Part shown: in pieces, positions 35,731 to 44,444 of the stretch
How positions within the stretch are numbered: position 1 is the stretch's first letter
Layout of the letters: each line of letters begins with the position of its first letter
From: Streptomyces sp. NBC_01275
Lineage (GTDB): Bacteria; Actinomycetota; Actinomycetes; Streptomycetales; Streptomycetaceae
Length of the DNA stretch: 64,000 nucleotides
Direction of reading: 5' to 3'
Assembly (NCBI RefSeq): GCF_026340655.1
Contig: NZ_JAPEOZ010000001.1
Coordinates: forward strand, 1,674,001-1,738,000
Program-made: the position numbers and the translations under genes
The notes under the pieces: model-generated
What the model saw: only the letters and a program-made list of their open reading frames with translations
Databases searched by the model: none
Told to the model about the DNA's origin: nothing

Positions 35731-35766
35731 CAGATCAGCCAGATCAGTCAGTTCAGCCAGACCAGC
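35731..35766. repeat. Degenerate 9 bp tandem repeat between tatC and helY
   Basis: Four head-to-tail 9-mers (cagatcagc, cagatcagt, cagttcagc, cagaccagc), followed by aggtcaggtcag and cacgtcacgtcacgtc. The whole 256 bp gap between the tatC stop and the helY start is repetitive and holds no gene. Confidence 0.6.
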
Positions 35767-35806
35767 CGGTTCGGGGTCACATCAGGTCAGGTCAGATCGG
35801 CGCACG

Positions 35807-36766
35807 TCACGTCACGTCGTCGTAGCCGTTGACCCGGTCCGCGGTCGCCTGTTCCGGCAGCGCGGCAGGAGTGGTCACAGTCTCGACGTCGCCGATGTCC
35901 TCGGGGGTGAGGTCGAGGTCGGAGGCCTCGTCGTCGGCCGGTCCGGCGGCGTCACGCCGGCGCCTGCGCCGGTCGTTCAGCAGGGAGAAGGCCACCGCGC
36001 CGAAGTACAGGATCCAGATCGGGCCGGCGAGCGCCAGCATCGAGATGGGGTCGGTGCTGGGGGTGGCGACGGCGGCGAACACCGTGATGCCGATGATCAT
36101 GCCTCGCCACCAGCCGAGCATGCGCTTGCCCGTGATCATCCCGGTGAGGTTGAGGAAGATCAGCAGCAGCGGCAGCTCGAAGGAGAGGCCGAAGACGACC
36201 ACCATGCGCGTGACGAGCTGCAGCAGATCGTCCAGCGGCAACAGGTTGTTGACCCCGCCGGGGGTGAAGTCGATCAGCACCTTGGCGGTGGTCGGCAGCA
36301 CCCGGTAGGCGAAGTAGCCGCCGCCGAGGAACAGCGGGACGCCCGTGCCGACGAAGCCGTAGGCGTACCTGCGCTCGTGCTTGTGCAGCCCCGGCGCGAT
36401 GAAGGCCCACAGCTGGTAGAGCCAGACCGGCGAGGCGAACACGACACCGGCCATCAGGGAGACCTGCAGGGCCAGTGTGAAGGGTGCGAGCAGACCGTTG
36501 ATCGTGATGCTCGCGCACTTGTTGGTGGCGTCCGCCGACTTCAGCTGGCTCGCGATCTGCTCAAAAGTCTTCCCGCAGCCGACCGAGTCGAGGATCGGCT
36601 TGGTGAGGAAGTTGATGATGTCGTTGTAGAAGAAGGCGGCGACCACCGTCACGACGACGATGGCCAGCATCGCCTTCGTGAGCCGGTTGCGGAGCTCACG
36701 AAGGTGCTCCGCGAGGGGCATCCGCCCCTCGGGATCCTTCTCCTGCTTGCGGGCAGACTTCAGCAA
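35807..36766 (-). CDS. tatC: Sec-independent translocase subunit TatC
   Basis: A 319-residue TatC with six membrane spans. The N-terminal signature MPLAEHLRELRNRL is at about 16-29, and the periplasmic Cys-containing loop (GCGKTFEQIASQLK) follows TM1. The last 65 residues form a charged cytosolic tail. TTG start at 36766 (TTG-CTG-AAG). It lies 47 bp behind tatA and forms with it the core of the twin-arginine export system; tatB is not in this window. No own promoter is evident. Confidence 0.95.
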   Translation of the reverse strand: MLKSARKQEKDPEGRMPLAEHLRELRNRLTKAMLAIVVVTVVAAFFYNDIINFLTKPILDSVGCGKTFEQIASQLKSADATNKCASITINGLLAPFTLALQVSLMAGVVFASPVWLYQLWAFIAPGLHKHERRYAYGFVGTGVPLFLGGGYFAYRVLPTTAKVLIDFTPGGVNNLLPLDDLLQLVTRMVVVFGLSFELPLLLIFLNLTGMITGKRMLGWWRGMIIGITVFAAVATPSTDPISMLALAGPIWILYFGAVAFSLLNDRRRRRRDAAGPADDEASDLDLTPEDIGDVETVTTPAALPEQATADRVNGYDDVT

Positions 36767-36813
36767 CCCACGTTCCCATCTCGTGCAGCGGGCCGGAGGT
36801 CACCGGCCCTGCG

Positions 36814-37101
36814 TCAGCGCTTGGTCGTGTCCGTCGGCTCGGTGACCGGGCGGGAGCTGGTCACGTCGCCGGGGGCGGCCTGGATGGTGCGCTGCGCCGG
36901 GGGCTGCTCGTCGTTGTTGGGCGGGCCGGCCGGGGTGGCCGTGCTGCTGCCCTCTTCCTTCATCGCCTTCGCCTCGCTCTTGAGAATGCGAGCGGACTTG
37001 CCGAGCGAGCGCGCCATGTCGGGAAGCTTCTTGGCGCCGAACAGCAGGATGACGACGACGAGGATGAGAATGATCTCGGGGGCGCCGAGCCTTCCGAACA
37101 T
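36814..37101 (-). CDS. tatA: Sec-independent translocase subunit TatA
   Basis: A 95-residue TatA: short periplasmic end, membrane helix APEIILILVVVILLFG (about 7-22), hinge and amphipathic helix KKLPDMARSLGKSARI, then an acidic and Pro/Thr-rich tail. It forms the export pore with TatC encoded directly downstream. A 283 bp gap upstream should carry the tat promoter. Confidence 0.95.
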   Translation of the reverse strand: MFGRLGAPEIILILVVVILLFGAKKLPDMARSLGKSARILKSEAKAMKEEGSSTATPAGPPNNDEQPPAQRTIQAAPGDVTSSRPVTEPTDTTKR

Positions 37102-37283
37102 AAGTCTTTACCTTCTCACCGAGGCTGCGGGGGTGGGTTGCCGTCCGACCGATCGGACGCTTGTCCGAACGATCGTGTTGACAGCGATCGTAACGCTCGG
37201 GGGTGAACGTGAGGCAATCCCCGTGCGTACTCCCGGTCCGCGGTCCGGGCCTCGTTCTCCGAGCCGCGATCAGCAGCGTACCT

Positions 37284-37308
37284 GCCCGTCCCGCCGGGGC
37301 GGGAGGGC
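37284..37308 (-). terminator. Hairpin after the paf-linked small genes
   Basis: Stem of gcccgtcccgcc against ggcgggagggc with one bulged base, about 80 bases after the stop of the 64-residue membrane protein. It separates the paf unit from the tat unit. The rest of the gap holds the tatA promoter region. Confidence 0.5.
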
Positions 37309-37384
37309 GAAGTGGCACATAACGCATTCAGGGAAGGACTCACAGGACGGCCACAGCGACCCGCAAGGGTCACGACAGCAGCCG

Positions 37385-37579
37385 TCACAAGGTGTCCACA
37401 GCACGGGCCGCGCTCACGGCCGCCCGCTCCAGATCCTGGGCCGCCCGGTCGATGCGGCGCGCGGACTCCGTGACCTGCCGTCCCAGGCGCTGCGCCTCCA
37501 CGAAGACCCGCGCCACGAACACGGCGAGAACGACGAGACCCACAAAACCCACGGCTACCGCGCACATCGGCCAGAACAT
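37385..37579 (-). CDS. Small single-span membrane protein (unknown)
   Basis: A 64-residue protein that I do not recognise. It has one hydrophobic helix (about 5-28, AVAVGFVGLVVLAVFVARVF) followed by an Arg/Glu/Ala-rich amphipathic helix likely to form a coiled coil or lie on the membrane (EAQRLGRQVTESARR). It is the last gene of the pafB-pafC-Zn-ribbon unit, 20 bp behind the Zn-ribbon gene. It resembles TatA/B-like topology, but without the hinge motif, so I do not call it TatB. Confidence 0.7.
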   Translation of the reverse strand: MFWPMCAVAVGFVGLVVLAVFVARVFVEAQRLGRQVTESARRIDRAAQDLERAAVSAARAVDTL

Positions 37580-37599
37580 GGGGCCGAGCCTAGACCGTC

Positions 37600-37893
37600 C
37601 TACGGCGTGTGCAGCCGCAGGGTCCTGACCCCGCCGCCGGTGAGCAGCTCCACGATCCGCTCGCCGGCCGGCTTGCGCACGGCCGCGCCGCAGTCGGGGC
37701 AGGTGAAGGAGTAGAAGGTGGTGCGGCTGGTGGCACCGATGGCCAGGCGCAGCGCGCTCGCGGCGAGCTCGAAGGCCCCACGGCAGTCCGGGCAGCCGGC
37801 TCTGAACGTCACCGGGGCCACGCTGCGCATGCCCGCGAACGCGGTGGCCACCGAGACGTCCCGCACACCCGTCGTCGTCACCGACTCGTTCAA
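37600..37893 (-). CDS. Small zinc-ribbon protein (unknown)
   Basis: A 97-residue protein with two Cys pairs, CPDC at about 34-37 and CPDC at about 65-68, spaced as in a zinc ribbon; the central strand is SRTTFYSFT. The TTG start overlaps the pafC stop by 4 bp (TTGA), so translation is coupled to pafC. A later in-frame GTG (VTTTGVRD) is an alternative start. The function is unknown; position suggests a role with the PafBC DNA-damage regulator or simply co-expression. Confidence 0.78.
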   Translation of the reverse strand: MNESVTTTGVRDVSVATAFAGMRSVAPVTFRAGCPDCRGAFELAASALRLAIGATSRTTFYSFTCPDCGAAVRKPAGERIVELLTGGGVRTLRLHTP

Positions 37894-39014
37894 AGCCCCT
37901 GCTCCCGCCCGTCGCCCTGTACGTCGTCCTGCCCGTCACGCCGCACGCCGTCCTGCCCGGGCGCCCGCCGGCCGGGCGCCCCGCCGGAAGCCGCGCGTCC
38001 GGCGGTCGGCCCCACAGCCTCCGCCTGGGCCTCGATCCCGTCGTACGCCGCCAGCGCCTCGCGGGCGGCCCGGCGGGCGCTGTCGGCGAGGTCCGGCGGC
38101 GAGACGATCCGGCCGTCGCGGCCCAGCCGCAGGGCCAGGCGCCGCAGCGAGGCCGGTTCGGGCGTGCGCAGAGTGATACGCAGTCCGCCGTCGGGAAGTT
38201 CATCGGCGCTGTCGTGCGGGTAGTACTCGGCGACCCAGCGGCCGCCGGGGCCGACCTCGACGACGACCTCCGGGTCCTCGGCGGCCGGCTGCACCAGCGC
38301 CTCCGACAGATCCCGCAGCTCGATCTCGGGCGGCGCGGACGGCTCGTCGAGGATGCGGATCTCGGCGACCCGGTCCAGCCGGAAGGTGCGCCGGGCCTCG
38401 GAGCGGCGGCACCAGGCCTCCACATACGTGTGCCCGACGCTGACCAGCCGGATGGGGTCGATCTCGCGCTCGGTGACCTCGTCGCGGGCGGGCGAGTAGT
38501 AGCGGATCCACAGCCGGCGGCGCTCGGAGATCGCCCGGTCGACGTCCGCGAAGACACCGCCCTCGGACTCGAAGGTCACCGACAGCCGCGCACTGGCCCC
38601 GGCCGCCTCGCCCGCCGCGGCCTCCACCTTGGCCGTCGCCCGCAGCAGCGCCTGCCGGTCGCCCTCGCGCAGACCCGGCAGCGTGGACACCGCGCGGGCC
38701 GCCACCAGCAGCGCCGTCGCCTCGTCGGCGGCCAGCCGCAGCGGCTCCGCGGCCTCCGCGCCCAGCGCGGCCGGGTTGTGCCACCAGATGCGCTCGCCGT
38801 CGGTGTCGATGTCGAGGAGGTCGCCGCCGCGGAAGCTGGTGCCGCACATGGGCAGCACATCGAGGTCCGAGACCAGCTCGTCCTCGGTGATGCCGAAGGC
38901 GCGCGCCACGTCCTCGATCCGCGCCCCGGGACGCTCCCTGAGATACGTCACCAGGGAGAGCATCCGCCGGGTCTGGTCGATGGCGTTCGTCGGCCTGACC
39001 GGTTTGCCTGCCAC
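37890..39014 (-). CDS. pafC: WYL domain transcriptional regulator PafC
   Basis: A 374-residue WYL protein: an HTH region (about 10-60), a WYL domain (about 150-230, RRRLWIRYYSPARDEVTEREIDPIRL) and a WCX C-terminal domain (about 245-325). A Gly/Asp/Arg-rich tail of 40 residues follows. With PafB it forms the PafBC regulator of the RecA/LexA-independent DNA-damage response in actinobacteria. It starts 18 bp behind pafB and is coupled to the Zn-ribbon gene downstream. Confidence 0.92.
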   Translation of the reverse strand: MAGKPVRPTNAIDQTRRMLSLVTYLRERPGARIEDVARAFGITEDELVSDLDVLPMCGTSFRGGDLLDIDTDGERIWWHNPAALGAEAAEPLRLAADEATALLVAARAVSTLPGLREGDRQALLRATAKVEAAAGEAAGASARLSVTFESEGGVFADVDRAISERRRLWIRYYSPARDEVTEREIDPIRLVSVGHTYVEAWCRRSEARRTFRLDRVAEIRILDEPSAPPEIELRDLSEALVQPAAEDPEVVVEVGPGGRWVAEYYPHDSADELPDGGLRITLRTPEPASLRRLALRLGRDGRIVSPPDLADSARRAAREALAAYDGIEAQAEAVGPTAGRAASGGAPGRRAPGQDGVRRDGQDDVQGDGREQGL

Positions 39015-39032
39015 TGTGTTGCTCGCTCCCCC

Positions 39033-39986
39033 TCAGCCCTTGGCCACGGCGCGCAGCCGGTCCAGCACGTCGGCCCGCAGCTCGGCGGGGTCCAGGACCA
39101 CCACGTCCGGCCCGAACTCCACCAGCCAGGCGTCCAGCCCGTGCCCGTACGGAATCTCCAACTCGTCCCAGCCGTCGCCGAGTTCCCGCTCCGCCGTCGC
39201 CTTCGCCCGCAAGGGGTAACCGGCGCCCTTGCGCAGCCGGATCAGCGCGCTGCGGTCGGCGGTCTCCCCCGCCCAGCTCGCCACGGTCTCGCGCACGGTC
39301 ACCACGTCGGGGACGTCCGCGGCGAAGCGGGCGCCGCGGGAGCGGACCTTGCCGGTGATCCGCGACAGCCGGAACACGCGCTCGGCGCCCCGGTCGCGGT
39401 CGAACCCGGCCAGATACCAGTGCCCGCGCCAGCACTCCAGCGCCCACGGCTCGACATGCCGGGGCTCGGGGCGGGCCGCGGTGGCCTTGCGGTAGTCGAA
39501 GACGACGGGGCGGCGGTCGCGGCAGGCCAGCATCAGCGGCTCGAACGCCGCCTCGTGCACCGGGATACGGGGCTCGAGGGCGCCGTGCGCCTCGTACGGG
39601 TCGACGTCCTCCGGGAGACCCGCGGCGCGCAGCTTCTGCAGGGCGCCGCTGGCGGCGCCGGCCAGCCGGGCCTGCTGCCACACCTTGGCCGCCAGGCCCA
39701 GGGCGGCGGCCTCCTCGGCGTCCAGCGTGATGGGCGGCAGCCGGTTGCTGTCCCGGCGGGCCAGATACCCGACCTCGCCGTCGAGGTTCTCCACGGTCTC
39801 GATCACCAGACCGAGCTCGCGCAGATCGTCCTTGTCCCGCTCGAACATCCTGTTGAAGGAGTCGTCGGAGCCCGCCTCGAGGTAGGCCTCAATGGACTCG
39901 CGCAGCTCTCGCTTGCTCAATGGCCTGCGCGTCCCGAGCAGGCACAGCGCGAGGTTCATCAGCCGCTCGGCCTTGGCAATGGCCAT
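39033..39986 (-). CDS. pafB: WYL domain transcriptional regulator PafB
   Basis: A 317-residue WYL protein with an N-terminal winged helix (AKAERLMNLALCLLGTRRPLSKREL region, about 4-60), a WYL domain (about 145-225: RRPVVFDYRKATAARPEPRHVEPWALE) and a WCX region. ATG start with GGAGGCG upstream. It is the first gene of the pafB-pafC-Zn ribbon-small membrane protein unit; the hairpin at 40062-40089 isolates it from the FKBP genes. Confidence 0.92.
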   Translation of the reverse strand: MAIAKAERLMNLALCLLGTRRPLSKRELRESIEAYLEAGSDDSFNRMFERDKDDLRELGLVIETVENLDGEVGYLARRDSNRLPPITLDAEEAAALGLAAKVWQQARLAGAASGALQKLRAAGLPEDVDPYEAHGALEPRIPVHEAAFEPLMLACRDRRPVVFDYRKATAARPEPRHVEPWALECWRGHWYLAGFDRDRGAERVFRLSRITGKVRSRGARFAADVPDVVTVRETVASWAGETADRSALIRLRKGAGYPLRAKATAERELGDGWDELEIPYGHGLDAWLVEFGPDVVVLDPAELRADVLDRLRAVAKG

Positions 39987-40061
39987 CGACGCCCTTCGCC
40001 TCCCCTTTTGGTGCTTACGATCGACGACCGTACCGCTCAGCAGGGCCCCGACAAAAGCCGA

Positions 40062-40089
40062 GGGCCCATGCCCGGACAGGCATGGACCC
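40062..40089 (-). terminator. Terminator after the FKBP genes
   Basis: An 11 bp stem with one mismatch (gggcccatgcc / ggcatggaccc, 6-base loop), 28 bases after the stop codon of the small FKBP. Confidence 0.6.
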
Positions 40090-40117
40090 CAGGCGGTCGA
40101 GACCGATCGTCGGACGA

Positions 40118-40489
40118 TCAGACCCCGAGCAGGTCCACCACGAAGATCAGCGTCTCGCCGGGCTTGATCGCCGGGGTCGGGCTCTGGTTGCCGTAGGCGA
40201 GGTGGGCCGGGATGGTCAGCTGGCGACGGCCGCCGACCTTCATGCCCTGCACGCCCTGGTCCCAGCCCTTGATGACCCGGCCACCGCCGAGCGGGAAGCG
40301 GAACGGCGTACCACGGTTCCAGCTGGCGTCGAACTCCTCGCCGGTGCTGAAGGCGACACCCACGTAGTGCACGGAGACGTTGTGACCCGCCTGGGCCACC
40401 TCCCCGTCGCCCTCCCAGATGTCCTTGATCTCGAGGTCCGCCGGGGGCTCGCCGCCCGGGAAGTCGATCTCGGGCTTGTCGATGCTCAC
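40118..40489 (-). CDS. FKBP-type peptidyl-prolyl isomerase (cytosolic)
   Basis: A 123-residue single-domain FKBP. Hallmarks: VSVHYVGVAFSTGEEFDASW, GGGRVIKGWDQGVQGMKVGGRR, IPAHLAYGNQ, and the final LIFVVDLLGV. GTG 40489 has AGGAG nine bases upstream; an upstream frame would add residues without a ribosome site. It has no signal peptide. It is probably co-transcribed with the FKBP lipoprotein (61 bp gap). Confidence 0.93.
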   Translation of the reverse strand: MSIDKPEIDFPGGEPPADLEIKDIWEGDGEVAQAGHNVSVHYVGVAFSTGEEFDASWNRGTPFRFPLGGGRVIKGWDQGVQGMKVGGRRQLTIPAHLAYGNQSPTPAIKPGETLIFVVDLLGV

Positions 40490-40550
40490 GTCACTCGCTC
40501 CTGCTTGTTCTCGAAAAGGCAACACACACAGTCTTACACCCCTCGGGGCG

Positions 40551-41567
40551 TCACATCTTCGCGAGGATGTCCACGGTGAACACCATCGTGGAGTCCTTCT
40601 CGATGCCGCTGCCGCTCGGCGGGCTGTCGCCGTACCCCAGCGACGGAGGAATCACGATGACCACCCGGCTGCCGACCTTCTTCCCCGTCAGCCCCTGCGC
40701 CCACCCCTTGACGACCTGCGACAACGAGAACGACGTCAGCGCGCTACGGCTGTACGTCGAGTCGAACTCCTTGCCGGTGTCCCAGACCACGCCCTCGTAC
40801 TGCACCAGCAGACTGCTGTCCGCCGCGACCTCGTCGCCGTCGCCCTCGATGACGTAGTTCGCCACGAGCTTGCTCGGCGGGTCGACCTTGGGGATCTCGA
40901 TCTTGGGCGCCTTGCCGTCGGTGTTCGTGCTCACCTTCGGCAGCTTCGCGTCCGACTGCGCCACGTCCGTGCCCTCGGCCGAGCTCTTGGCGTCGAACGT
41001 CGCCTGCACATCGACCACGAACACCAGCGTGTCGGTGCCCTTGATACCCGCCTGCGAGTTCCCCTCCTTGCCGTAACCCCAGGTCGGCGGCACCGAGAAC
41101 TCCACCCGGCTGTCGGTCTTCTTACCCGTCAGCGCATACCGCCAGCCGTCGATGATGCTGCCCTCGGCAAGCTGGATGACCAGCGGCGTCTTACGGTCGT
41201 AGGAGTTGTCGAAGACCTTCGCCGTGTCCCAGATCTGACCCAGGTAGTTCGCCTGGATGTAGTCGCCCTCCGCCACGACCTTCCCACCGCCCGCGATCAC
41301 CGTCTTCACCGCCAGCTGCGACGACGGATCCCCGCTGCCCTTGGCGACCGTCGGCTTCTCGTCGAACTTCACACCCGCGGTGATGGCCGGCAACGGACCG
41401 TCGACGATCTTCGGCGGAGGCGCCGCCGACGTCGCCGAGGCTGACGGCGAGGCCGCAGACGACGCACTGTCGCTCGCCTTGCTCGAGTCGGACTTCTCGT
41501 CCCCGCACCCGGAGAGCGTGACCAGTCCTACGGGTACGGCGGCAAGGATGAGTGAGCGTCGGCGCAC
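40551..41567 (-). CDS. Two-domain FKBP-type isomerase lipoprotein
   Basis: A 338-residue lipoprotein: signal peptide and lipobox LSGC with C21, a Ser/Ala/Lys linker to about 55, then two FKBP domains (about 85-190 and 232-337). Each shows the fold landmarks (ANYLGQIWDTAKVFDNSYD / VQYEGVVWDTGKEFDSTYS and GWRYALTGKK / GWAQGLTGKK). The active sites are less conserved than in the cytosolic FKBP (GWRYAL for GWDQGV). It should act outside the membrane as a foldase or chaperone. Confidence 0.92.
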   Translation of the reverse strand: MRRRSLILAAVPVGLVTLSGCGDEKSDSSKASDSASSAASPSASATSAAPPPKIVDGPLPAITAGVKFDEKPTVAKGSGDPSSQLAVKTVIAGGGKVVAEGDYIQANYLGQIWDTAKVFDNSYDRKTPLVIQLAEGSIIDGWRYALTGKKTDSRVEFSVPPTWGYGKEGNSQAGIKGTDTLVFVVDVQATFDAKSSAEGTDVAQSDAKLPKVSTNTDGKAPKIEIPKVDPPSKLVANYVIEGDGDEVAADSSLLVQYEGVVWDTGKEFDSTYSRSALTSFSLSQVVKGWAQGLTGKKVGSRVVIVIPPSLGYGDSPPSGSGIEKDSTMVFTVDILAKM

Positions 41568-41629
41568 GGTGAAGGCCTCGTAATCGGTCGATCTTGTGAT
41601 GGCGTGCGCGCAACTCTACGGCGTGAGAA

Positions 41630-41658
41630 GGGCGCCGTACGGAAAACGTACGGCGCCC
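41630..41658 (-). terminator. Terminator of the MFS-pafA unit
   Basis: A 12 bp perfect stem (gggcgccgtacg / cgtacggcgccc) with loop gaaaa, 36 bases after the pafA stop. Confidence 0.85.
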
Positions 41659-41693
41659 GTGTTGCGTTCCACTCCTGGTGCGCAACGCGCTGC

Positions 41694-43055
41694 TCACATA
41701 CCGGCGATCAGCTTCTCCACCCGATCGTCCACCGAACGGAACGGGTCCTTGCACAACACGGTGCGCTGCGCCTGGTCGTTCAGCTTCAGATGCACCCAGT
41801 CGACCGTGAAGTCCCGGCGCTGCTCCTGAGCCCGCCGAATGAAGTCGCCGCGCAACCGCGCCCGAGTGGTCTGCGGCGGAACCGACTTGCCCTCGAAGAT
41901 CTTCAAGTCGTTGCAGATCCGGGCGGCTTGTCCCTTCCGCTCCAACAGGTAGTACAAACCACGACGACGGTGAATGTCGTGATAAGCGAGGTCTATCTGC
42001 GCCACACGCGGATGCGACATGGTCATGTTGTGCTTGGCCCGGTACCGCTCGATGAGCTGATACTTCATCACCCAGTCGATCTCGGTCCCGATCCGGTCGA
42101 GGTCCTCCGCCTCGATCGCGTCCAGCGTGCGGCCCCACAGCTCCAGGACCTGCTCGACGGTGCCCGTGCGAATCCCACGACGCTCGCAGAAGTCCACGGC
42201 CTTCTCGTAGTACTCGCGCTGCACCTCCAGCGCGGACGCCTCCCGACCGCTGGCCAGCCGCACCTTGCGCCGGCCCGTGATGTCATGGCTGACCTCGCGG
42301 ATCGCCCGGATCGGGTTCTCCAGGGTCAGATCACGCATCACCGTGCCCGCCTCGATCATGCGCAGCACCAGGTCCGTCGCGCCGACCTTCAGCAGCATCG
42401 TCGTCTCGGACATGTTCGAGTCGCCCACGATGACGTGCAGCCGACGGTAACGCTCCGCGTCCGCGTGCGGCTCGTCACGCGTGTTGATGATGGGCCGCGA
42501 GCGGGTCGTCGCCGAGGAGACGCCCTCCCAGATGTGCTCGGCCCGCTGGCTGACGCAGTAGACCGCCCCACGGGGCGTCTGCAGCACCTTGCCCGCGCCG
42601 CACAGCAGCTGCCGGGTCACCAGGAACGGGATCAGGATGTCCGCGAGCCGGGAGAACTCCCCGTGCCGGGCCACCAGGTAGTTCTCGTGGCAACCATAAG
42701 AGTTGCCCGCCGAGTCGGTGTTGTTCTTGAAGAGGTAGACGTCGCCCGCGATTCCTTCCTCGTGCAGGCGTCGTTCCGCGTCCACCAGGAGTCCCTCGAG
42801 AATGCGCTCGCCGGCCTTGTCGTGGGTGACCAGTTCGGTCACATTGTCACATTCCGGTGTCGCGTATTCCGGATGCGATCCCACGTCGAGATAGAGGCGG
42901 GCGCCGTTCCGCAGAAAGACATTGCTGCTTCGGCCCCATGACACGACACGGCGGAAGAGGTACCGCGCCACCTCGTCGGGAGACAGGCGCCGCTGTCCCC
43001 TGAACGTACATGTGACGCCGTACTCGTTCTCCAGCCCGAAAATGCGGCGGTCCAT
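41694..43055 (-). CDS. pafA: Pup-protein ligase PafA
   Basis: A 453-residue ligase of the carboxylate-amine ligase fold: [11 protein letters not shown] at 6-16 (ATP/metal site and the probable base in the Glu-Asn-Glu motif), [15 protein letters not shown] near 50-64, [18 protein letters not shown], and [13 protein letters not shown]. It attaches the C-terminal glutamate of Pup to substrate lysines. Paralogous Dop is encoded at 48.2-49.7 kb. The ATG lies 9 bp behind the MFS gene, suggesting one transcript with that exporter, which ends at the hairpin at 41630. Confidence 0.96.
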   Translation of the reverse strand: MDRRIFGLENEYGVTCTFRGQRRLSPDEVARYLFRRVVSWGRSSNVFLRNGARLYLDVGSHPEYATPECDNVTELVTHDKAGERILEGLLVDAERRLHEEGIAGDVYLFKNNTDSAGNSYGCHENYLVARHGEFSRLADILIPFLVTRQLLCGAGKVLQTPRGAVYCVSQRAEHIWEGVSSATTRSRPIINTRDEPHADAERYRRLHVIVGDSNMSETTMLLKVGATDLVLRMIEAGTVMRDLTLENPIRAIREVSHDITGRRKVRLASGREASALEVQREYYEKAVDFCERRGIRTGTVEQVLELWGRTLDAIEAEDLDRIGTEIDWVMKYQLIERYRAKHNMTMSHPRVAQIDLAYHDIHRRRGLYYLLERKGQAARICNDLKIFEGKSVPPQTTRARLRGDFIRRAQEQRRDFTVDWVHLKLNDQAQRTVLCKDPFRSVDDRVEKLIAGM

Positions 43056-43064
43056 GAGTGAACA

Positions 43065-44363
43065 TTACGCCCGATCCCCTGAACTGAAACGGGGTTCGGC
43101 AGCACGGTTTGGATCATTTTCCGATGAAGCCGCAACCACCCCACTCCCAGCGGGAACTGCAAGTACCCGCCCCGTGGCCAGCAAAACCAAGAGCGCCACG
43201 GCCCCCGCCGCACCCGGCACCGCGAACCCCCACAGCGCCCCGCCCGCCTCGACGACCGGCCCCGCCACACCCGTCCCGACCGACGCCCCCACCGTGAACG
43301 TCGTCACCAGCCACGAGAACGCCTCCGTCACCGTCCCCCGCGGCGCATGCCGGTCCACCAGCACGAACGCACAGGCCAGCACCGGCGCCAGGAACACCCC
43401 CGCCAGCGCCGCAAGCCCCACCATCGCCACCGCGCCCGGCATCGCCGTCAACGGCAGATAACACACCGCCAAAAACGCCACCAGGACCCGCAGTCGCCGC
43501 TCCGGAGCACCCGCCCACCGCCGCGCCCCGTACACCACACCGCCCAGCAGCGCCCCCAGCCCCAGCGCGGCCATGAGCCAGCCGTACACCGCGTCACCGC
43601 CGTGCTCGTCCGCGTACGGCACGGAGGCCACCGTGATCGACCCCATCGCGATGCCGACGAACAGGAACGAGCCCAGCATCGCGAGCAGCCCCGGCGAACG
43701 CAGCGCGCCCAGCCAGTGCGCCTCGCGCGGATCCGACCGCCACGCGCGCGAAGGGGCCGACACCACCACGGACAGCGCCCCCAGCACCCCCACGGCGTTC
43801 AGCACCAGCAGCGCAGCCCGCGCCGACCACAGCGACGTGCACAGGGTCACCAGCAGCGGGCCGACCGTGAACATCACCTCCTGCGCGACGGCGTCCATGG
43901 CGTACGCCGTGTGGACCTGGTCCTCGCGGCGCAGCACCGACGGCCACAGGGCCCGCAGACCGCCCTCCAGCGGCGGGGTGAACAGTCCGGCGGCCGCCAC
44001 CGCGGCGTACGCCAGCGCAAGCGGATCCGTGCCCGCGAAGGCGAACACCGCCATGGCGAGCGCCGAGGCCAGCGCGGCGGGCAGCTGGACCCGCGGCTGC
44101 CCGCGCAGATCGACCAGCCGCCCCAGCAGGGGCTGCCCGACGGCGTTGGCGATGCCGTACACCGCCGCCAGCACCCCCGCGAGGCTGTACGTGCCGCCCT
44201 CGGCCCGCACGAACAGCACGATGGCGATCGCGGCCGTCGCGTTCGGCAGCCGGCCGACCAGGGTGCCCGTCAGCAGCCGGGCGGCATGCCTCGCCCTGAG
44301 GATCTCCAGGTATCCCGCGGCCAATGTCCCGCCTCCGTCGGCTCGCCCGAGGCGATGAGCCAC
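43065..44363 (-). CDS. MFS transporter
   Basis: A 432-residue major facilitator protein with about twelve membrane spans and the cytosolic loop motif GQPLLGRLVDLRGQPR between TM2 and TM3. GTG start. It is divergent from a LacI-type regulator (81 bp gap with a 7 bp palindrome) and 9 bp in front of pafA. Probably an exporter of a metabolite or drug; the link to pupylation may be only positional. Confidence 0.88.
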   Translation of the reverse strand: MAHRLGRADGGGTLAAGYLEILRARHAARLLTGTLVGRLPNATAAIAIVLFVRAEGGTYSLAGVLAAVYGIANAVGQPLLGRLVDLRGQPRVQLPAALASALAMAVFAFAGTDPLALAYAAVAAAGLFTPPLEGGLRALWPSVLRREDQVHTAYAMDAVAQEVMFTVGPLLVTLCTSLWSARAALLVLNAVGVLGALSVVVSAPSRAWRSDPREAHWLGALRSPGLLAMLGSFLFVGIAMGSITVASVPYADEHGGDAVYGWLMAALGLGALLGGVVYGARRWAGAPERRLRVLVAFLAVCYLPLTAMPGAVAMVGLAALAGVFLAPVLACAFVLVDRHAPRGTVTEAFSWLVTTFTVGASVGTGVAGPVVEAGGALWGFAVPGAAGAVALLVLLATGRVLAVPAGSGVVAASSENDPNRAAEPRFSSGDRA

Positions 44364-44373
44364 CCCGAAGTTT

Positions 44374-44400
44374 TACGTATAACGTCTCTTGTCATACGTA
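44374..44400. promoter_or_regulatory. Candidate LacI operator in the divergent gap
   Basis: Perfect inverted repeat TACGTAT (44374-44380) and ATACGTA (44394-44400) with a 13-base spacer, in the only AT-rich patch of the gap between the MFS and LacI start codons. Confidence 0.5.
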
Positions 44401-44444
44401 CCATGTGCGCTGTTCACCAGTCCAGACGAAGGAGCAGACCCACG

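Noticed and set aside
37385..37579. Possible TatB encoded next to tatA/tatC
   Set aside because: It has one membrane helix followed by an amphipathic helix but lacks the Gly-Pro-type hinge and sits on another transcript; left as unknown.
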